In this document: one piece after another, positions 41,301 through 50,300 of the stretch | How the letters are laid out: each line of letters begins with the position of its first letter | Position numbering within the stretch: the first letter of the stretch is position 1 | DNA from: Salvator merianae | Lineage: Eukaryota; Chordata; Lepidosauria; Squamata; Teiidae | Assembly (NCBI GenBank): GCA_003586115.2 | Contig: QVOM02000029.1 | Location: 26,971,712-27,035,711 of the forward strand | Direction of reading: 5' to 3' | Length of the DNA stretch: 64,000 nt | Notes under the pieces: model-generated | The model's input: only the letters and a program-made list of their open reading frames with translations | What the model was told of the DNA's origin: nothing | The model's database searches: none | Program-made: the position numbers and the translations under genes

Positions 41301-44300
41301 CTTCCCAGGCAGAATCAATCATCTGTCTTTTCAGTCTTCTTCAGTTTTCTCCTCTCAGCCCTCAACGCTAACAATCCCTCAACACTCAGCCATAAACACT
41401 GACAAGCTTGTTGAGAAAGAAGATCTCTTGCATAGACCTATTAATATAGGTCAGTTATAATTCCAGGACCCTCTAATGGGGTCTTCTTCTGTTCCAGAAA
41501 GAGAAATTTGATGGCTTCCAGAAGACAATATATTTCTGGGATCAAGCTTACTGTAGGTTCTTGTGGTGGACCACTGGAAGGAACTTCTCAAAGGCTTTAA
41601 CTTGACAGACACAGACAGAGTCATGGATGACTCAGATATAGGTTCAGGAGTCACTGTTAGAGGTAAATGCCCAGAGGGGCCTATCTTCTATGAACAGCAA
41701 AATATCAATTCATTGGAACTAACAGTGTTTCTACTCCCCTCTTTGAGAGTTCCATGGTAAATGCTTATCACATTCCAGTTCTCATAGATAACACAAGAGC
41801 AAAGTCTTACATGAATAAGCAGAGGGAACACTCCCAAACTATATGAGAATAAACTCATTTGGCATGTCTTGTGGTTATGAACCCTGGCTTTGGAACATGA
41901 TAGCTGACTATGATGGGCTGTGAGAACAGAGTCATCTACACCTTTCAGGCTTCTGAGCTAACCACCAACATAATCTGGAGCACCACCTGAAAAGCCCTCA
42001 TCAGATGGACTGGAGACAACTCCTATGTCTTAGCCATTCTTTAAAGAATCATTAGAGTAGGTTTGAAACACAGTATGCTCAGTGCTCTTTGTGCCCTGGG
42101 TCCCATCCTCATCCTTTCCACCAGGATATTTCAGCAGTTATTTTGCCAGCTTTATTTTTTGTATGTCCTTGCAAGAAGCATATGGGACAGTGACCTGGAG
42201 AATCCTGTTTACATATGCAAGGCATTACAGACTGGTCCTATACTATGAATGTAACCTTCCAGAGAAGAATCCCTCAACTGGTGGAAAATTCTACAACCAA
42301 GATACTTTACTTTTTGAGAATGCCTGGTTGGACCCTGTATCTCCTTGGATTCTTACACCCAGCAAGCCTACTGAGAATGCTACATTTGATAGTCACCATG
42401 AATGTTTTTCTTTTTCCTGAAGACTAGTGCTGGGGGACTTCAACCCTGCTTATCTAAGTGAGAAGAGACCTTCTGCACAATACTGGGGTTTGTGTGTGTT
42501 TTCTTTACATTTATAGCTTCCTGGTACTATTTCATAATCTATCAGCCAGGCTCACTAGAATATAACTTGAAACCAAATGGAATCATAAGATATTTTGAAA
42601 ACTCAATTCATTCTCTGCTGGAATCAAGGCTGAACCAGGGATTAACCCTGTGTCTCTCAAAGTCCTTCAGTACACTTTTTCGCAAAACACTATTCATGTT
42701 GGTTATCCAATGTAGCATTCTGCTTCAAACAGTTAATCGGTCTTATTTATGTTGGGCATTTTGGGAATGGAAAAAAGCAGACCTGCTATTCAAAGAATCC
42801 CTGTTTTTTGTGGTTAAAGCAATAGTATTCTTGCAAGTTTTCTTTTTCATTGTGTTTTCTTCCACTTTTCTAGTCAATAGTTGCATGTGAGAATAACAAC
42901 TCATCTTGTTTGCATTTAGGCCAAAAGGTTGCTGCCACTCATTGTTAGAAAAAAGATGCAGGAAGATCATTATCTATGACAAAGAGGAAAATGTTAACTT
43001 AGATAACAAGCTGTGAATGCATGTTCATGAGCAGAGCAAGTGTCTCTTTATGCACAAAGATCAAATAATTGCCAGTTAACAAGAAGGGAAGGCAGGTTCA
43101 ATACATTTCTCAAAATCTGTTTGTCAGATTTTAGAACAACATAAATAGGTTCCTTTCAAGTTGAAATATAAATGACTGGTGATTTTAGGTAGATTTACTC
43201 TTCTAATATTGAATGAAGAGGTAGATTAAAACTTAATAGCCTACACATTTTGCTTCTGGAAATAATCCTTGGGGATTAAGACACTTGGTGTATTTCTAAT
43301 CGGGTTAGATTGAAAAAGTTTATGAGTTTAATGGATGTGTTTTCAGTTCCACAAGCTGATCTGTTTTTCTCCTGAAGATGTAGCAGAAGTCACAGGCTCT
43401 TTCATTAGTGTGGGAAAGATAATAGGAAATCCAGTGCCCAATGACATCATGTTATAGATTGGGGAATCCAAGTATACATGCAATACCAATCAAAAGAACA
43501 CTTTTTGCAGAGTTTAGCACTTTTGCCAGCTTGGCTAAACTGTATCAAGCAGGGTATGATGTTAGCTTTTTCTTGTTCATCCTAAATGCTTGATAATAAG
43601 CAGTAACATTTGAATGATGTAGCTGCCCTTTGGAGTCTTGATTGTTGACAAGACGTAGAATATTGTTAAATTTAATTTGTTCAGTATTTGGTTGAAGATG
43701 GATTTAAAGGGAAGAACTTTAAAGGGCAGTCTTATTTTAATTATTAATAGGTTTATTTTATAATTACTTTAATAGCAGTGTTTTAATACTTATCCCTTTT
43801 TTTAAAATAAATGTTTTGCTGTGTTTCTGTGTGCTCATTGTCACTGTATCTTTTTCTGTAATTTGAAATAGTACAGTATTTGGAAACATATTTCAAAAGG
43901 GATTTCAAAAATACACATGGGCAGGCATCAAGTTAAATTATCACAATTTAGAATAGGGTAGCATCCTTCATTGGACAGTCTGGTTGTCAGCCATATCTCT
44001 AATCCAACCCATGCACTGGTATTACAGTTTTATGTGCGTAGCAAAGTAGGGTGTTCTACCAGAATGTAAACCAATGATATGAATTCATCATAGACAGTCC
44101 CTTTACTGTTTCTTTGGGGATTTTGCTTCGCCTTGCAGTGACATTTTGTTCGTTTTGCTTTATAATTAAATGTTTTGCTTTTTTTCTAATTGAATAGAGA
44201 ATAAAGTTGGTTTATACAAAAAGTCAGCTTTGTTCCCAAGTTTTATAGGACTTTAAAATTTGAATCTGTCTTGATAGTGAATAAATAGGTAGTTCAATTC

Positions 44301-47300
44301 TTGTAACATAAGGGTAATATATGTGTGTCTCTAAATGTCCTATTAAGCACCCTTAGCTGCAGTTCTGCACTAACAACAGCTTTTAACAAGGGCAGCTTCA
44401 CATAAATACATAAATACATTACAATAGACTTGCCTGTCAGGTTCCTAGTGCATGAACTTCAGAAGTCAATGTGTTAAATCAGAAGAGGGATTTTCTTCAG
44501 TCAGCAACTGTGCTTCTCTGTGTCCTTGTTTATTTTAGCCTGTTCTTGTAAAAGAAATAGACTGGATTTGGGGTGCGGGGGTGGACTCATTTCCAGTTAT
44601 TCCAGCAGGATCTTAGCTAGGCTTGATGCAACTCACTCTAAGCAGAATGCAGTTCGCCGGTGTGGGTTCTTAGGGATAGAGGCAAAAGAAGGAGCTCTGA
44701 GGCAGAAATAATACAAGCTTTGACAATCTTTATTGTATGAAATAAAATGGTAAAAGAGCAAGCAAAAATACCAGCTTAAAGAGACACGTGGTTGAAGGCA
44801 ATGGGCTTTTGAATAGAGCAGTATGTACAGGCAAAGCAACAATGGCACAACAATTTGGCACTTAGGCTTAGAAAAGTATGTCAACATAATTGGCTTTTGG
44901 TGGCTGAGTTTACTTTGGCAGGTTAAATGGCTTTTACTAATAACAGTGTAGATTGTGGTCTTTCCTTGGGGAGTTGAAGACTTTACTATATATAATGGGT
45001 ATATTAGATCCGCTGTCTTAGGAAGTATAATTAAATGTGTATTGCCACTAATAAGGATATTTTCTTGAATTAAGCTAATTTGTGTAGCAAGCTGTGAGAG
45101 GGCAAGACTAGGTGGTGCTCCTGAGAAGACCCAATAAATGCCTTGAGAAAAGTGAAAATGAAGGGATGCAGCTAAGATCAAAGGAATAAATTAGTTCATG
45201 GAAGGAGGAGGATGCTTGGGGGAGATCATGGTTTTTTTTTAAAAGAAATCTTCTGTTATCCATTATACTTAAATAAAAAGTCATACTAAATTGTTTTTCA
45301 TTTGAACGAGATTTCAAGGCACTTGACTAATAATAAATAGTTTACATGAAGATTGGGGAGGGTTAATAAAACACTGAGGCAGAAAGATTTCAATAATAAC
45401 TTCATAAATACAGCAAACTGCTTCTTAACGCTGAACAACTTTTGTTATTTCATCTACATTCTGTGACAGGAGTTGATAACTGGTACCCACGAATAGCACG
45501 TAGTCTGATTTATCCCTCTCTACTCAGACTTATTAGGAAGACAGTATTCATGGTATGATGCTTCCTGGTAGAAGTGATAAAGCTGGAAAGGCATTGTAGG
45601 TGGAGAAGCCACTTGCAAACTGCTGAAAACTGGGAGGGGAGTGATAATGCTTCATTTAAAAAGTCACAAATTGGCATAGGTTGTGTGTACTAATGTAGAA
45701 ATAATGACTTGAGTTTAACTATAAACTCACTGAATTGGGGAGAAAAGAGACAAGGCGCTCAATATGTCTGCTAACTATTTTCAGCCTGTGGCTGTTAGAT
45801 ACAGGCCTGGAAAGTGACAGAATTTCACATTTGGCAGACTTTGATGAAATGTGAAAATCTAGATGTTTTATATATTTGTATATAAGTAAATGTTCCTATA
45901 TTGTACTTTGCATATCAGTAAATGATTTACACAGTCCATCTAGTCCCTCCCCATGTAGAAGGACAGTGTCAAGACCCTTTTAGCCCTCCATCCTCAGGAT
46001 TATCTTTAAGTTTCTGTTGAACAGGTCATCTGTTCAAGTAATAAAGGACTGCTACCAACCAAAGTAGCATGCCTAGTCAGTGCTTATAGACCATCTAATC
46101 CATTTTTTTTGCTCGTTCAAGGAACTAGAGAAGCCTTAGAAAATGGGCAGCTCAGCTTCTGCTTCAAAACCTCTCAAAAGGGAAAGCTGTTCTTCCACGT
46201 AATGTATTCCGTTATTTAATTTTGCTCAGCTGGAGCTGCTACAGAATAGAATAGGAAAGTATTCCATGAGTCCTCTATCTATACCTTCAGGATATGGATG
46301 AAGCTGTTCTAAGATTTCCCATGTTGAAAGGCTGATATTGCCTAGCCAAAGATACAACTGAAGTCCAGCTGATAATCAACTTTGGAGAAGTGCATCAAAA
46401 AAACATTTTCCACATTGTCACTGCAGATAGGCGTAAGAAGACAGACTTATAGCTCTTCATTACTGGCATTTTCCTTCACACAGCTTTTACTGTCATACTA
46501 AGTCAGTTTTCCCATCCACCAAACCTGTTTCAGAAGAGTGAAAGGACAAAGATGTGAAAATTAAACCTCATCAGAGCACAGGTGAAAAATTATTACACTT
46601 TGTGGACAGGGGAGCTGTTGTGTGGCCCACTAGTTATTAATCCCTGCAGCCAATGGTATTGGTCTGAGTATTTTTCCCTGGGGGTGTCTTAAAAATTGTA
46701 AAGTTATGCTACATAAAAGTACTGTTTGAACTGCATACCAAAAATTAATTTTTCAATCTGTTAGGATACAGAATTATCCCACCCATACCAGTAAGGTTAA
46801 TGAGCCTGTCCTGGAGCATCTGGATGCTAAAAGTGTATCATTTTGTCAGATTTGCAGCATCAGAATTGCAGGCTTTGGTCATTCTAAATTCAGTTGAAGC
46901 AGTCGAGCCGAGTTTTTACACCTTTCGAAAAGCAGCTGTTTGAGATTGCCTTTGACTAAAGAAGTCTTGATGTTTTTGGAGAATCTAATGTTGCGATGAA
47001 AGATTTTAGACATAAGTAATCTAATATGGAAATTGCAACAAAAATCTAGGACACATCTAGATTGTCTACAAAGCAAGTGTTATTTATATGCTTTCTTTTC
47101 TGCATCCCTTTCTTTATCATGGATCCCAAAAGTGTCACCATTCAGCTGATGAGCAGGCCTACTGACCAGAATCCATCCCTCCCTCCCTCCTCCCTCCCTA
47201 TCACATGAGTGTTACAAATAATTGAGAAGATACACTCTGAATTGTTACCAAAAGGATTGTTTTTCATCTTTCGTAGGTAAATCTTGGCAGCAACCAGTAT

Positions 47301-50300
47301 CTTTTTTCTGCGGTAGTAGATCCAAAAGAAATGCCATGCTTCTGCTTGCGCCATGATGTTGATGCTCTTCTCTGGCAGCCACATCCAGATCAAGAGGATA
47401 AATGGGAGCACATTTCTACTTTCAATGCCTTAGGTATGCTAAAAATGCTTTTAATACTTTGGTTATTAAATTACTTCATAACAGTTCTCCAACTGTTATC
47501 TCATACAATAGCTCACCGCTGTTTGATTAAACACAGCAGATCTGAAAATGAGTAAACATATTAAGTGTTTGACATCTACAGACTAGACTGCCTTGATTGG
47601 TTTGTAATTTCCAGAAATCCAGCTTGCAGAGGCCTTGTCTTCTCTAGCCCAGGTTACAGATGGTTTCTCCTCCACTGAAATAGGACAAGTGCCAATGCTG
47701 TTGAGTTTTTGATGCTTCCTTAAAAATACTTATGAACCCAAGTCTTTGCTAGTTGCTTATGAGATAATTTGGCTGACTGGATGTCTGTTTTTATTTTGTT
47801 GATTTTACATTACTTTATTTTTTATTTCTAATTATTCTGTGAACTGTGCTTAAGCCTTTTATGAAAGATGGTATAGAAATGTTTTAAATAAAACAAATTA
47901 ATGTTAAACTACCTTTAAGCCAATAAGTAACTCATTAATAGTGAAGAATATCACATCAAACCAAATTTTCTCTAGAGGTTGGTTCTTTTGTGTCATGCTT
48001 TCTGCAAAAGCTTTGAAAGGAAATAAAGCAAATAAAAGGACTCTGATTTGTTTACTGGGGTAAAGTATTTCAAACATAAGACTATGTACTACATTTAATA
48101 TTTAGAATTAATTCTCAGGAGAAATTCTGCATCTTATGGTCTAGAATAAATTATAAAATCTTGAAGGCATTTTTTGTTGTGCTAATTATGCTATTTTTCA
48201 TGGGATACAAGAAGCAAAGCACTTAATTTTTTTGTAAAATGAAAAATTACAGTAATTCATTAAATACTTGTTTTTGCTTAAAATAATGACAAATTATTTA
48301 ATAATTAGATTTCTGTTCCACACAGCCACCAATTGTTGCTCATGTTGATGTACAAAATCAGTTAAAACATGACCATAAATTATACTTTAACATTAAAATA
48401 CAAAACCAAAATGTAACACCGGAATTGTGTATATACAACAACACAAATTAGCAACAAAGTACTCCAAGAGAAAACTGATCAGAGTAAAGATAATGCCTAA
48501 GTCAACAGAAGACCCTCCAGCATGTTCCAATGCTGTAGAATATTGTCTCAGTTCAGGTACCAACAAATTCCAAAATGACGGAGCTGTTGTGAAAGAAGAC
48601 TTTCATACAGAAGTAGCAGAACTTCAGCAGGTCTTCACCTGAATTGTGTAGGCTTTTTGTCTTTGGAAGTGGAGGAGAAGTTTTATGGTTTTGCAGGCAG
48701 CCTCACAGTATTTTAATTTTTAAAAAGGTTTTTAAAAAGAAACTATTCCTTGTCTACTTCAATGCCATTTGGAAATATACCAAAACCAACATCCTTGTGT
48801 TAATCTTGTTTTTATTTCTGGAGAAAAGCACATGTCATCAGTTTCTCAAAATATAATTAAACACTAGAAACATTTTGCTAGTAACAGTATGACCACGATC
48901 TTAGATAGCTATAATCGGTATAACAAATTTAATATTCCTCATGTTCAGAACCATCCTTTAACATGGCTATTTCTCTTCAACTGGAAAGGAAAACAGATGT
49001 TGTCAGTGCCATATGTGCAACCGGAAAAACTGTAGAAAATTAAACAAACTACTCTTCTAGTGTCATACTCTGTCAGAAATCAGGCTACCTTATTTGCCAC
49101 AGTTGTGTTATAGTTTTCTGAATGGTCTCAGAAGAGTGGCCTTGAACAGAGGACATAGTAGTAATCTAAACCTGAAACCCAGAGGTACAAAAGATTAGAG
49201 ATGTACCAAGGTGGTTCACCTTTTAACTGAGCCAGGTGCTATATTTTTGACTGATCTCTTGCACTGGGCTTGATAACCTGGCCCTACAAGGCCTTGTGAT
49301 ATTCAGTGGTGGCCTTCATGGCTGCGTCATTGGACTTTTACAGCAGCACACAGACCTGTACAGAGCCAACATGGATTTGTAATAAACAAGTCATGCCAGA
49401 CTAATTTCATTTCCTTTTATGACAAAATTACTGGATGGGTCAATCAAGGAAATGCTGTAGACATAGTGTTTCTTGACTTCAACAAAGCATTTGACAAAGT
49501 GCCTCTTACTGTACTTATTGAAAAATTGATCAAATATGGGATTGACAGGACAACTGTTAGGTGGATTTATAACTGGCTTAGTGATCGTACCCAAAGAGTG
49601 GTCATAAATGGCATGACATCCAACTGGAAGCATGTCTTGAGTGCGGTGCCGCAAGGCTGGGCCCGGTGCTGTTCAACATTTTCATAAAAGATCTAGATGA
49701 GGGAGTCAAGGGGCACTGATCAAATTTGCAGATGACACAAAGCTAGGAGGAGTTGCTAACACTAGGGAGGAGAAGGAGAGGATTCAAAAAGATCTAGACA
49801 GGCTTGAACAGTAGGCTAAAACTAACAGAATGATATTTAACAGGGAGAAATGCAAAATCCTACATCTGGGTAAGAAAAATGACAAAGTCCAATACAGAAT
49901 GGGAGGAATCTTGCTTAGTAGCAGCACATGTGAAAAGGATCTGGGTGTACTTATAGATCACAAATTAAACATGAGTCAACAGTGTGATGCAGCTGCGAAA
50001 AAGGCAGACACCATCCTGGGATGTATTAAGAGAAGCATAGAGTCTAGATAACAAGAAGTAATTATCCCTCTTTACCTTGGTCAGACCTCATCTGGTGTAT
50101 TGTGTCCAGTTCTGGGCACCCCAGTTTAAAAAAGACATTGACAAACTGGAACAAGTTCAGAGAAGGGCGACCAAAATGGTGAATGGTCTGCAAACCATGT
50201 CCTACAAGGAATGGTTAAAGAATCTAGGAATGTTTAGCCTGCAGAAGAGAAGACTGAGAGGACACATGATAGCTGTTTTCAAGTATCTGAAGGGCTGTCA

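Larger units (their letters stand above)
39637..47276 (+). other. NUDCD1: NUDCD1 intron 8
   Basis: A 7.6-kb intron with donor GTAAGT and acceptor TCTTTCGTAG. It holds the DIRS-like RT/RNase H body (40300-42430), a reverse-strand retroelement-like segment (44520-45320) and a CCCT-rich patch at 47176-47198. Nothing is identified in 42435-44515 or 45325-47170. Confidence 0.9.
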
